Numbered from the stretch's first letter, positions 21,996 to 30,157 are shown. The stretch is 64,000 nt of DNA from Selenomonas timonae (GCF_014250475.1 NZ_CP060204.1:1625001-1689000), one strand, 5' to 3'. Translations and numbers: made by a program. Notes: a model not told the origin generated them from the letters alone.

Positions 21996-23495
21996 ATGAA
22001 GATACGAAGAGTCCAACAAACTCAGACATTGCAGAAAAAGCTGCGTGTGGCTGCATACGCCCGTGTTTCTGTGGATGCGCTTCATCACTCTCTTGCGGCG
22101 CAGGTCAGTTACTACAGCAGTCTCATCCAGAAAAATCCCGCATGGGAATACGCAGGCGTGTATGCGGATGAAGGTATCACAGGCACAAGCACCACGCATC
22201 GGACGGAGTTCAAGCGGCTGATCGCCGACTGCAACGCCGGGAAGATTGATTTGGTGCTCGTTAAAAGCATCAGTCGTTTTGCCAGAGATACAGTGGATTG
22301 CCTTCATACCGTTCGACGGCTGAAAGAGAAGGGGATTGCCGTCCGCTTCGAACGCGAGAACATTGATTCCACATCCGAGGACGGAGAGCTGCTCTTGACG
22401 CTGCTTGCATCCTTTGCTCAAGAAGAGAGCAGAAGCATCGGCGACAACATCCGATGGGGCGTGCGGAGGCGGTTCGCACAGGGGATCCCGAACGGGCATA
22501 AAGCACCGTACGGCTACCGATGGGACGGTGAGATGTTCCGCATTATCCAAGCAGAGGGCGAGATCGTCAAGGAGATTTACCGCAGATACCTTGCAGGAGA
22601 ATCCGCATACGCCATCTCAAAGATACTCGCGGGACGTGGAATCACGGGGCGGCAGGGGAGACCAATCGAGCAGACCACAGTAAAGGACATCCTCTCCAAC
22701 ATCTCCTATACGGGCACAATGGCACTGCAGAAGAACTACATCAGCGAGGGGCATATCCGCAAACGGAATAAAGGCGAACTGCCGCTTTATCTGGTGGATG
22801 GAGTGTTCGAGCCTCTGGTGTCAAAGGAAGATTTCGACAAGGTGCAGGAGATACGGAAACGGAGAGCCGAAGGGGCGGCCAATCGGAATCCTGTTCTTCT
22901 TCCGTTTTCCGGAATGGTGAAATGCGGATGCTGCGGCAGCGGCTTCAGCAGAAGAACCGCTGGGAAGTACAGGCGATGGGGCTGCAACACAAGAGAGCGG
23001 AAAGGTAGGGAATCCTGTGACAGCCGTCCAATCAGGGAAGAGGAGCTTGTGGCTGCGGTCAGAGACGTCATGGAGAAGGAAGATTTCGATGCCACAAAAC
23101 TTCGGCGAAAGGTGTCCAAGATCGTCATTCACGGTGATCGAATCGACTTCCATCTTGTCAACGGACGCATAAAAAAGACTGCCCGCATCTACAACGGGCA
23201 GCGCGGCAGTAATCCCTTTACGAACAAAGTCTACTGTACTTCCTGCGGCAGCAAGTGTGAGCGGGATACATGGACGAAGGGAACTAAGGTGTGGTCTTGC
23301 AGTCAGCCACGCACAAAGTGCCAACTGAGGAGATTGCCCGAATCCGAGCTGAGGGAAGCTGCGGCATCCTTCTTTTGCAATGGCTACGAGGGCAAGATTG
23401 TGCAGAACGTCGAGCGGATCATCATATCCGACGATGAGGTCATATTTCAACTCAAAGAAGGAGGTGCCTACCGATGGCAAAGACAGTGCGGGTAA
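21996..23495 (+). CDS. Large serine recombinase 1 (integrase)
   Basis: 499 residues. N-terminal resolvase domain: YARVS with catalytic Ser at about residue 25, DEGITGTSTTHR, KSISRFARDTVD, and EESRSIGDNIRWG. The recombinase domain follows (ANGHKAPYGYRW-like, about 170-270). Then comes a zinc-ribbon region with CGCCGSGF about residue 310, and a second CxxC pair (CTSCGSKC) near 410. It should integrate or excise the prophage. The ATG follows AAGGAGGG. It overlaps a second recombinase gene by 22 bp, a pairing seen in Firmicutes phages and ICEs. Confidence 0.92.
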   Translation: MKIRRVQQTQTLQKKLRVAAYARVSVDALHHSLAAQVSYYSSLIQKNPAWEYAGVYADEGITGTSTTHRTEFKRLIADCNAGKIDLVLVKSISRFARDTVDCLHTVRRLKEKGIAVRFERENIDSTSEDGELLLTLLASFAQEESRSIGDNIRWGVRRRFAQGIPNGHKAPYGYRWDGEMFRIIQAEGEIVKEIYRRYLAGESAYAISKILAGRGITGRQGRPIEQTTVKDILSNISYTGTMALQKNYISEGHIRKRNKGELPLYLVDGVFEPLVSKEDFDKVQEIRKRRAEGAANRNPVLLPFSGMVKCGCCGSGFSRRTAGKYRRWGCNTRERKGRESCDSRPIREEELVAAVRDVMEKEDFDATKLRRKVSKIVIHGDRIDFHLVNGRIKKTARIYNGQRGSNPFTNKVYCTSCGSKCERDTWTKGTKVWSCSQPRTKCQLRRLPESELREAAASFFCNGYEGKIVQNVERIIISDDEVIFQLKEGGAYRWQRQCG

Positions 23496-23908
23496 TCCCG
23501 GCAAGCCCTAAAATCTTTCGTTCTGAGGTTACGGCAGAACCAAGGCGGCGCAGAACGGCAGGATATGCCAGAGTTTCGACCGATCATGAAGAACAGGCTT
23601 CCAGTTACGAAATGCAGATGGCGCATTACAAGAACTACATCGAGAGCCGTGCAGACTGGGATTTCGTCGGTATGTATTCGGACGAGGGCATCAGCGGCAC
23701 CAACACAAAGAAGCGTGACGGGTTCAACCAGATGATCGAGGATGCCCTTGCCGGCAAGATCGACCTCATCATCACAAAGTCTGTCAGCCGTTTCGCAAGA
23801 AACACCGTGGACTCGCTGCAGAATGTCCGTAAGCTCAAGGAAAACGGTGTAGAGATTTACTTCGAGAAGGAGAACATCTGGACGTTCGACACGCGCGGAG
23901 ATGTCTAA
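23474..23908 (+). pseudogene. Serine recombinase 2, truncated after resolvase domain
   Basis: 144 residues. Complete N-terminal catalytic region: GYARVSTDHEEQ with the catalytic Ser, DEGISGTNTKKR, TKSVSRFARNTVD and YFEKENIWT. The product then ends TFDTRGDV and stops; intact relatives continue for some 300-400 residues with recombinase, zinc-ribbon and coiled-coil parts. The gene therefore breaks at the prophage right end. Either the att junction or a deletion lies here. Whether the fragment is made and works with recombinase 1 is unknown. Confidence 0.8.
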
Positions 23909-24054
23909 TGCGTGAAAATGATACAAAGGAAATCGCCGCTATGCGGCGTAAATCCCCAGTTACAAGGGATTTCAGAGATTTCCTAGTCTGGAAGCCCCAT
24001 GATTTTTGACGTTGTTCAGCGATTTTTTGCTCGATGGAAGTTCGACCAACTGGC

Positions 24055-24081
24055 AGGGGTGTCAAAGCGTTTGACACCCCT
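24055..24081. repeat. Perfect 12-bp palindrome with 3-base loop
   Basis: AGGGGTGTCAAA, GCG, TTTGACACCCCT. Half-site TTTGACACCC recurs at 24164-24173. No T tract follows, so it is not an ordinary terminator; it could be an operator or recombinase site. Confidence 0.8.
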
Positions 24082-24200
24082 ATGGCGCACTCGAAAGGAA
24101 AGATGTCAGAGTTCATGAAGCCTTATGGGAACTGACTTCACGAGCATTTTTACGACTCGGATTTTTGACACCCATGGATGTTTTGCTGAAATTTTCAGCC

Positions 24201-24229
24201 TTGACAATCTTTGCCGTAGTGCATACTAT
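24201..24229 (+). promoter_or_regulatory. Sigma-70-type promoter for Rpn-like gene
   Basis: TTGACA, 17 bases, TACTAT. Transcription would begin near 24236, after the ATGs at 24165 and 24229, and so supports the downstream GTG start at 24264. Confidence 0.75.
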
Positions 24230-24263
24230 GATAGTAGAACAAGGTGAGGAGGATAGCGAGGCA

Positions 24264-25073
24264 GTGAAAATTATCAAGAAGGACATTCCTGCGGAATATG
24301 GCGTACTGATTCAGAAATTTCGTCTGATTGACGATACGTTTTTCAACGTGTGCTTTGACAACTATACCGAGGGAATGCAGCTCCTGCTACGTATCTTTTT
24401 TGGACGAGATGATCTCATTGTCAAACATGTTGTCACGCAGCAGAGCGCGGACAATCTCTATGGTCGCGGCGTGCGTTTCGACGTGTTGGCAGAAGACAGC
24501 GAGGGGAAGCTCTACGACTGCGAGGTGCAGCGTGCAAACGAAGGAGCGATCTCGCGTCGGGCGCGATACAACAGCAGCATGATGGACTCGCGTGCATTGG
24601 CAAAAGGAGAGGATTTTTCCAAACTGCCAGAAACATGGGTGATCTTCATCACGGAAAACGACATCTATGGAGCGGGTTGTCCGCTGTACCATGTGGAGCG
24701 AATCATCCAAGAGCTTCAGCGACCGTTTGATGATGGGGCGCATATCCTCTACGTCAATGGTGCAAACCGTGATGATACGCCACTCGGACGGTTGATGCAG
24801 GATTTTTTCTGCGAGAATCCAAACAAGATGAATTATAAGGAACTTGCCAAAAGAGCGGATTACTTTAAGGCAGAAGCAGAGGGGGTACATACCATGTGCG
24901 AACTGATGGAGAAATTCGGAGAGAAGAAATTGGAAGAGGGGCGTATGGAATCGGCTCGTCGAACGGCGACGGCTTTAATTGCTTTGGGGAAACTCACACT
25001 TTCCCAGATTGCTGAAGCAACACAGTTGTCTCAGGAAGAAGTTGAACGATTGGCAGGGTCAACAGGGGCATAA
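24264..25073 (+). CDS. PDDEXK_2 / Rpn-family nuclease-transposase
   Basis: 269 residues. The nuclease core is visible: FNVCFDNYTEGMQLLLRIF, GRGVRFDVLAEDSEGKLYDCEVQ with the D...ExQ active-site pattern, and ISRRARYNSSMMDS. A helical end follows (ALIALGKLTLSQIAEATQLS, an HTH-like segment). Family members are RecA-independent recombination-promoting nucleases or encoded by transposon-like elements. GAGGAGG precedes the GTG chosen as start. The gene stands alone with its own promoter and terminator. Confidence 0.85.
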   Translation: MKIIKKDIPAEYGVLIQKFRLIDDTFFNVCFDNYTEGMQLLLRIFFGRDDLIVKHVVTQQSADNLYGRGVRFDVLAEDSEGKLYDCEVQRANEGAISRRARYNSSMMDSRALAKGEDFSKLPETWVIFITENDIYGAGCPLYHVERIIQELQRPFDDGAHILYVNGANRDDTPLGRLMQDFFCENPNKMNYKELAKRADYFKAEAEGVHTMCELMEKFGEKKLEEGRMESARRTATALIALGKLTLSQIAEATQLSQEEVERLAGSTGA

Positions 25074-25102
25074 GAGAAGATCGCTTGTTCCTCAATATTT
25101 TG

Positions 25103-25155
25103 CCCGAGAGAAAGCCACTGGTTGCATTCGGTGTGTGGAATCTCTCGGGTTTTTG
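25103..25155 (+). terminator. Terminator after Rpn-like gene
   Basis: CCCGAGAGA pairs with TCTCTCGGG (9 bp) across a 29-base loop, followed by TTTTTG. Confidence 0.65.
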
Positions 25156-25397
25156 TTGCTAAAGGAAACACTGAAAAATTCTTTTGTGCACGATTGAGCT
25201 CCGAAATATTACAATAGAGGAAAACAGCAACACAACGAGAGAGAGGCAACTTCATGGTGCAGCAAACCTTTACCACTTCAGAGCGCACATGCGGCGGTTT
25301 TTTTGTGCGGACCTATCTCCGGTGAGAAAAAAATATTTTTAGAATAGGCAGGAAAATCCACGGGGGGGGGGGGAATAATATCACGAAAGGAGGATGC
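25156..25397 (+). other. Leader with homopolymer tract
   Basis: No gene seen. It contains CGCAC/GTGCG around a T7 run near 25285-25315, a -10-like TAGAAT at 25340, a run of 12 G and GGAGG before the ATG at 25398. Confidence 0.4.
25362..25373. repeat. Run of 12 G upstream of membrane protein gene
   Basis: C followed by twelve G and then AATAATATC, 24 bp before the start codon. Long homopolymers mutate by slippage and can vary expression of the next gene. Confidence 0.85.
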
Positions 25398-25733
25398 ATG
25401 TTGAAGATATTAGAGTGCATAGAGAGCAAGATGGCTCTGAAAGCTCTTGTCGCGCTTTTTGTGGGGATCGTTTTGTACTGCTTTCCGACGGTACTTGAGA
25501 TTAGTACCTGCATTGCCAAACAGAGTGGAGATCCTGCACTTGGCTATATCGCGCTTGCGGGGATACTGGTCGTTCTTGTCGCCGTCGCAGTAGCCGTGAT
25601 TCGATGTCTGTATCCCAAGGTTCAGCCAAAGGCTGAGCTAAGACTGCGGGAGATTGTCAGTCTTCTGATTGACCTAGCGATACAGTTTATGATGGCGGAG
25701 ATGATTGCACGGACTGCCGTAGCAATCAAGTAG
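25398..25733 (+). CDS. Small integral membrane protein (pair 1)
   Basis: 111 residues. Hydrophobic segments at about 13-32 (LKALVALFVGIVLYCF), 50-70 (AGILVVLVAVAVAVIR) and 85-105 (VSLLIDLAIQFMMAEMIA). A charged loop YPKVQPKAELRLRE lies between the second and third. The protein at 28468-28719 has the same layout and an alignable end (YAKAEPDDEKRIRE, then ILTVLTQLMLAV). Function unknown. It is followed by a gene for a secreted protein, as is its counterpart. Confidence 0.75.
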   Translation: MLKILECIESKMALKALVALFVGIVLYCFPTVLEISTCIAKQSGDPALGYIALAGILVVLVAVAVAVIRCLYPKVQPKAELRLREIVSLLIDLAIQFMMAEMIARTAVAIK

Positions 25734-25759
25734 GGAAGTTGTAAAAGGAGGATATCATT

Positions 25760-26359
25760 ATGTGGAAACAAATCGGGAAACTCTTCGCGCTGCTGCTCTG
25801 CAGCGTCATTTGCATCGGTATGAGTACAAACGTCGCGTCCGCGCAGAACTGGGTGGAGGTAGGACAATATACCCGCAGCTTTAAATATAAGAACGGTATT
25901 AATGATGATACGTACAAAATATCGATAGATACGGACGGTATTGAAAGTCACGCAGATGAGAACTACACATACTATTCTGCAGCGACCATGCGGTTATCAC
26001 CCGGTGTTAAGGAGGTATTCAATTATGACTTCCGTCATGACAACAAGACCGGTGAGTGGCGCTGTTTTGGGGGAAGAGACCATGAAAACACATTGGGGGA
26101 CAAAGTTTTTGAGAATTATATTTATGGATGGTATCGTGCGGGCGACCCGGATGGACCGCTGGGGTCGTGTTTTTTGACCTCGCCGAACAGCACCCCCGGG
26201 TATATTGCACGACACGAGGGGACGGTAGTTGACTCGTTCCAATTAGAGCAAGGTGAGGCCGCCTATGTGCTGCGCGCGATACTTGCGCGTCAAAACGGTC
26301 AGGCAATTACGCGTATCGATGAGGGACGCCTTACCGTAGATGATGTTCCTGTATTCTAG
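25760..26359 (+). CDS. Secreted protein, 199 aa (pair 1)
   Basis: 199 residues with a clear signal peptide (KLFALLLCSVICIGM, cleavage after ASA near residue 29). The mature part is beta-rich: WVEVGQYTRSFKYKNG, then YKISIDTDGIES, recalling surface-adhesin-E-like domains of Gram-negative-type envelopes (weak resemblance). Two Cys near residues 98 and 132 could form a disulfide outside the cytoplasm. GGAGG precedes the ATG. Confidence 0.7.
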   Translation: MWKQIGKLFALLLCSVICIGMSTNVASAQNWVEVGQYTRSFKYKNGINDDTYKISIDTDGIESHADENYTYYSAATMRLSPGVKEVFNYDFRHDNKTGEWRCFGGRDHENTLGDKVFENYIYGWYRAGDPDGPLGSCFLTSPNSTPGYIARHEGTVVDSFQLEQGEAAYVLRAILARQNGQAITRIDEGRLTVDDVPVF

Positions 26360-26394
26360 TTTAGGAATCTAAAAAATAAAGAAGATATTTTTTG

Positions 26395-26951
26395 ATGAAA
26401 CTATGGAAAATATTCATGATGGCGGGGGCGTTTGTGTCTTTGCTGCTGCTCTCGGCAGGAGGTATTGCATCTGCCGCCCTTTACAACGGGGATATTCCGG
26501 AGACGCGATTCACTGTTGCGGATACGGGCGAATACGTCTTGAAACGCTATGCGTGGGAGGTAGGGAATATCGAGGATGTGCTCATATCGGACGGGGATAT
26601 GCTCAGTTTACCTCTTTCGATGCCAAAACCTCCAACAGAGATTGTGCCGGAGCGCTACATCATCGTATCCTACATCGACCCGAGTTCTCCGTTTACTGCC
26701 GGGGGCGGGGACGTATTCAGCTACGATACGGAGACGGGCATCTTCACACTCTACGAGCCGAACAAAAACACGCCGTGGGCATCCTACGCGTCCTCAGGGA
26801 CGATAGAATCGAAGTAAGCAATACCGACGGTAGGAACGGCATCTACACGAAGGGGGATGGCGGTAACTATATCCTCCCCAATGTGCTCGGGGGACGTATT
26901 TCGTCGCAAACAGCCGCAGGGATAAAACTTTTCCTGCAACTCATCAAATAA
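26395..26951 (+). pseudogene. Secreted protein gene, probably frameshifted
   Basis: The upstream frame (26395-26817, 140 residues) has a signal peptide (AGAFVSLLLLSAGGIASA) and reads well to TPWASYASSG, then stops. The -1 frame continues from about 26790 to 26951 with protein-like sequence (VSNTDGRNGIYTKGDGG, then ILPNVLGGRISSQTAAG). One indel between 26780 and 26815 would restore about 185 residues. The short product may still be exported. Function unknown; no recognised domain. Confidence 0.5.
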
Positions 26952-27075
26952 AAAACATTGGGAGAGACGCGACAAGCGCAGCAAACCTTTCCATACGATG
27001 GAGGACGTGTAATCGTCCGAATCATGACCACCCGTCAAACGGGTGGTTCGCTCGCCCCTATAAGGGGCAGTTACC

Positions 27076-27099
27076 AGCCAGCGTCTAAAGACGCTGGCT
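27076..27099. repeat. Perfect 11-bp hairpin in IS200-like end
   Basis: AGCCAGCGTCT, AA, AGACGCTGGCT. Shorter hairpins ACCCTTAAAAGGGT and CGCCCTTAAAAGGGCG follow at 27135-27183; together they flank the transposase 3' end. Confidence 0.8.
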
Positions 27100-27158
27100 T
27101 CACTACGTTCAAGCCAGATTGCTCTTGACTCGTCACCGCCCTTAAAAGGGCGTTCGTA

Positions 27159-27618
27159 CTACTTGCTACCCTTAAAAGGGTCTTCGTATTCCTTTACACT
27201 CAACTTATCCATCGCGATATCATGACTTTCTTGCTCTTGGATATACTTGCGAATGGTTGCTTCATTTAACCCAACCGTACTCACGTAATATCCTTCTGCC
27301 CAAAAGTGCCGATTGCCAAATTTGTATTTCAAATTGGCGTGTTTGTCAAATATCATTAACGCACTTTTCCCTTTGAGATATCCCATAAATTGTGATACAC
27401 TAAGTTTCGGCGGAATACTTACCAACGTGCACATGGTCGACCATCAAGTGTCCTTCCAAAATCTCTACACCCTTATACGCACAAAGTTGCTTTAATATGT
27501 CACGGATGCTTTCTTCGTACTGGTTGTAGATGATTTTTCTGCGGTATTTAGGCGTAAACACAATGTGATACTTGCATAACCGCTTTGTGTGCGATAAACT
27601 ATTAGCTTTCTGTGCCAT
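27159..27618 (-). pseudogene. IS200-family transposase (TnpA), frameshifted
   Basis: Y1 HUH transposase read in two frames. The first frame gives AQKANSLSHTKRLCKYHIVF and LEGHLMVDHVH, which includes the HUH metal motif. The second gives LVSIPPKLSVSQFMGYLKGK and HFWAEGYYVSTVG with the catalytic Tyr region. Between them CAC-GTTGGT stands where CAC-ATGTTGGT is expected, a 2-base deletion at about 27430. The transposase should be inactive unless supplied in trans. Confidence 0.88.
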
Positions 27619-27726
27619 AAGCACCTTTCCTTTCGGTATACTGGCTTGAACAACCTTAGTATACTACCCGGAAAGGTGTTTTTGGTATAACCTTTTGGCT
27701 TCCACCCGCATAGCGGGTGGTTTATT

Positions 27727-27751
27727 GTGTCGCATGCTTTGCATGCGACAC
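27727..27751. repeat. Perfect 11-bp inverted repeat beside IS200-like element
   Basis: GTGTCGCATGC, TTT, GCATGCGACAC, just outside the right-hand hairpin. May be part of the element end or target. Confidence 0.8.
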
Positions 27752-27771
27752 TGGGTCACGACCCATAAAAT

Positions 27772-27808
27772 AAAGCACGCCTCCCTCTGCGCGGGAAACG
27801 TGCTTTTT
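27772..27808 (-). terminator. Bidirectional terminator
   Basis: AAAGCACG/CGTGCTTT stem flanked by T-rich tails on both strands; serves the leftward secreted-protein gene. Confidence 0.65.
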
Positions 27809-27835
27809 GATGGGTCTGTCTTATGGTATTGTTCG

Positions 27836-28435
27836 TTATATTTGGGTGACGGCTTCCCTGCCAGTAATAATCCCTGCCTTATACTGGATTACCTTTTTCA
27901 ATATGTTTGCATGGACATTTGCATAATTATAACCGTCTTTATCCGCTTCAGGGTCGTTCGTATTGAGATTGTGCATGTTCCACCCGGACAAATATATCTG
28001 CCACGTAAAGATGATGGGAGTAGCCTGACCGGTCTCTAACCCCTTTTTTTCTATCGCATCAATATCATCTACCTTGACATTATCCCAGTTTTCTATGTCA
28101 TACCATGAGACCTTGTCATTTTCGTATGTCCTGTGCGCATTCCAGATGTTCGGACGGGTGTCCACACATACAAAGAAATATTTTTGGTTGGAGGTACGAC
28201 CGTCCGGAGGGTAGACCATTTTTACCGGAACCATGTACCGCGTCCATGTCCCCTTCTGCGTCTCTTCCTTGGACTCCTGGATGCCTTCAAAATCAATATA
28301 AATGTCAGAATAATCGTTATCCGCTATGCTGTACACCGCATGGAATACATGCGTGTATTCGGCAGACGCGCTCCCGTAGCCGGCGAGGACGAAGACCGCC
28401 AGTGCCATCATGGACGTCAATAGTTTCTTGAACAT
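27836..28435 (-). CDS. Secreted protein, 199 aa (pair 2)
   Basis: 199 residues with a signal peptide (LLTSMMALAVFVLAGYG, cleavage after ASA near residue 26). Mature protein: YSDIYIDFEGIQESKEE, WTRYMVPVKMVYPPDG, then WNAHRTYENDKVSWYD and a helical C terminus. The D-I-Y-I-D-x-E-G-I segment parallels YKISIDTDGIES in the 25760 product. AAGGAGA precedes the ATG. It lies downstream of a small membrane protein gene on the same strand, mirroring pair 1. Function unknown. Confidence 0.7.
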   Translation of the reverse strand: MFKKLLTSMMALAVFVLAGYGSASAEYTHVFHAVYSIADNDYSDIYIDFEGIQESKEETQKGTWTRYMVPVKMVYPPDGRTSNQKYFFVCVDTRPNIWNAHRTYENDKVSWYDIENWDNVKVDDIDAIEKKGLETGQATPIIFTWQIYLSGWNMHNLNTNDPEADKDGYNYANVHANILKKVIQYKAGIITGREAVTQI

Positions 28436-28467
28436 GCTTTACATCTCCTTTGAATAGCTCTGCAACA

Positions 28468-28719
28468 TCATTGCCGCAGCATTTCATCAACGCGAGAAAT
28501 CGTCACTGCGAGCATCAACTGGGTCAGTACGGTCAGAATCAGATTGGTGAGTTCGCGTATTCTCTTCTCATCGTCCGGTTCTGCCTTGGCATACACACGC
28601 CCGACAATCACCGCAGATACAAGACACGCCGCCACCAGGAGGATACTCAATACGCCCCATGCGGTTATTTTCGTATCTAGTTGCCATTGTCCCTGGGCAA
28701 TCATCGCACGCCCACACAT
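28468..28719 (-). CDS. Small membrane protein (pair 2)
   Basis: 83 residues. Two hydrophobic segments, about 19-42 (AWGVLSILLVAACLVSAVIV) and 58-73 (NLILTVLTQLMLAV), joined by a charged loop with YAKAEPDDEKRIREL. This loop and the second helix align with the pair 1 protein. The N terminus may begin at 28719 or at the in-frame ATG at 28704. Ends 32 bp before the secreted protein gene, so the two are probably co-transcribed. Confidence 0.65.
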   Translation of the reverse strand: MCGRAMIAQGQWQLDTKITAWGVLSILLVAACLVSAVIVGRVYAKAEPDDEKRIRELTNLILTVLTQLMLAVTISRVDEMLRQ

Positions 28720-28817
28720 TTGTCTTTGAACTCCCGTAAAGACAATGACCTCCGCCTCCTTTCTCTATGACTCCAATCAATGTTCAATATAAATATAACA
28801 TGATGTTGTATAAATAA
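28720..28817. other. AT-rich gap before IS3-family element
   Basis: Holds the ribosome site of the leftward membrane protein gene and the flank of the IS. No gene seen. Confidence 0.4.
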
Positions 28818-28877
28818 AGTTGACAACTTCTCTGCAAGGATTTTAGATAAAGTCAAAGAGGAGAAGGAGAGATCAAA

Positions 28878-29216
28878 ATGGCAACAAACAGACAATACGA
28901 TCACGAATTTAAGGTGCAGGCAATCAAGCTGGCGCAGGAAATCGGTCAGGCGAAAGCCGCCAAAGAGCTGGGAATTTCCAAGAACACAATGTATACATGG
29001 ATGCGTGCTCATCGGCTTGGATATTTGGATCTTGGGTGTGGCACGCAAACACCGCAGAGTGCCCTAAGTCTGCACGAGGAACTCGTACAGCTTCGTGCAC
29101 AACTCAAAGCACAGGAGAAGGAAATTCGACGGCTAAAGAAAGAGAATGACTTTCTGGAGGAAGCAAGCGCTTTTTTCGCCGCGAGCCGTCTGAAGTCAAC
29201 AAAAACGAACGCATGA
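28878..29216 (+). CDS. IS3-family transposase OrfA
   Basis: 112 residues. Helix-turn-helix DNA-binding domain (YDHEFKVQAIKLAQEIGQ, then AAKELGISKNTMYTWMR) followed by a leucine-zipper-like coiled coil (HEELVQLRAQLKAQEKEI) that supports multimer formation. It binds the element's ends. The stop overlaps the orfB ATG by 4 bases. GAGAAGGAGAG precedes the ATG. Confidence 0.93.
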   Translation: MATNRQYDHEFKVQAIKLAQEIGQAKAAKELGISKNTMYTWMRAHRLGYLDLGCGTQTPQSALSLHEELVQLRAQLKAQEKEIRRLKKENDFLEEASAFFAASRLKSTKTNA

Positions 29217-30121
29217 AGTTGATTGCGTTCAAGACCTCAGATGGCGCCCTCAAAGGAAATATCAGCTTCTGCTGCAAGATGCTCCATGTCACGAGACAGG
29301 GATTTTATCAGTATTTGACGAGCAAAGACCGCCCATGGAAATATCAGGAACTTGCCGACGCCATGATGCAGATTCATGCAGAGGACGAATGCAACGACAC
29401 CTACGGAAGAATCCGCATGTATCAGGCACTCAAGATCAAACAGCCGGAAGGCGTCCGTATTCCGAGTGAACGAACTGTTTACCGTGTTATGGAAGAGATT
29501 GGCTTAAGTCATCGCCCCAATCATAGACCGAACGGTATCACCAAAACAGATCATAAGGCACAGATGTCAGAGGATCTCATGGGGCGCGATTTTACTGCCG
29601 ACACACCTCTTTCCAAGTGTGTCACTGACATGACAAAGATTCCGGCGTATGACGGAAAACTCTACATTTCAGCACTCTTTGACTGTTATGATGCCAGCGT
29701 GCTCGGACTGTCTATGGACACGAACATGAAGGCTTCTCTATGCGTAAGGATGCTGGATAACGCTATGCTCTCCTACCCAAAGCTCAGGGGAGCAATCCTG
29801 CACTCGGATCGCGGCAGCCAGTATACGAGTCAGCTGTATCGGGAGGCAATTCATACCTATGGGATTCGTCAAAGCATGAACAGTGCCGGTGGACGCTGTC
29901 ATGACAATGCGCGCTGTGAGAGTATGTGGGCGCGCATGAAGTCCGAGCTGCTCTATGGACGCTATGACACAAAGAAGATGACAATCGAAGAGTTGAAGGT
30001 ACTGGTTTGGCGATACTTCATGAGCTATTGGAACAACCGTCGGATTTGTTCAACAAACGGGGGGCTTCCTCCGATGGTGAAGCGGCGTCAGTTCTATGAC
30101 TCTATTGCCGCAGCTACTTAA
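29213..30121 (+). CDS. IS3-family transposase OrfB (DDE)
   Basis: 302 residues. HTH-like N-terminal part (YGRIRMYQALKIKQPEGV), then the rve integrase core with the DDE triad: Asp in VTDMTKIPAYDGKLY, Asp in ILHSDRGSQYTS, Glu in RCHDNARCESMWARMKSE. Ends in the usual YFMSYWNNRRI segment. All catalytic residues are present. Expressed by ATGA coupling or by frameshift fusion with OrfA. Confidence 0.95.
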   Translation: MKLIAFKTSDGALKGNISFCCKMLHVTRQGFYQYLTSKDRPWKYQELADAMMQIHAEDECNDTYGRIRMYQALKIKQPEGVRIPSERTVYRVMEEIGLSHRPNHRPNGITKTDHKAQMSEDLMGRDFTADTPLSKCVTDMTKIPAYDGKLYISALFDCYDASVLGLSMDTNMKASLCVRMLDNAMLSYPKLRGAILHSDRGSQYTSQLYREAIHTYGIRQSMNSAGGRCHDNARCESMWARMKSELLYGRYDTKKMTIEELKVLVWRYFMSYWNNRRICSTNGGLPPMVKRRQFYDSIAAAT

Positions 30122-30157
30122 GCGTTCATTCCCTTGTGAGAAATTTGTCAACTGTTC

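Larger units (their letters stand above)
23909..24263. other. Junction region between prophage A and the next gene
   Basis: No convincing gene. It holds CGCCGC/GCGGCG at 23934-23948, the 12-bp palindrome at 24055-24081, a second TTTTTGACACCC copy at 24162-24173 and the promoter at 24201. The prophage A right boundary probably lies inside it. Confidence 0.5.
27027..27720 (-). mobile_element. IS200-like element, decayed
   Basis: Bounded by similar hairpins: ACCACCCGT/ACGGGTGGT at 27027-27047 and CCACCCGC/GCGGGTGG at 27702-27720. Further hairpins at 27076-27099 (11-bp stem AGCCAGCGTCT, 2-base loop). Single-strand hairpins at each end, not inverted repeats, are how IS200/IS605 elements are recognised. 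Exact ends are approximate. Confidence 0.75.
28818..30153 (+). mobile_element. IS3-family insertion sequence, intact
   Basis: About 1336 bp. Left end AGTTGACAACTTCTC and right end GAGAAATTTGTCAACT are inverted repeats sharing AGTTGACAA and CTC. Two overlapping genes orfA and orfB fill it, with no frameshift or missing catalytic residue. No target-site duplication is evident next to the proposed ends, so the ends may be off by a few bases or the flank has changed. Confidence 0.85.

Noticed and set aside
27027-27183. Cluster of short palindromes resembling a CRISPR or repeat array
   Set aside because: The repeats differ in sequence and have no spacers; they are hairpins of the IS200-like element.
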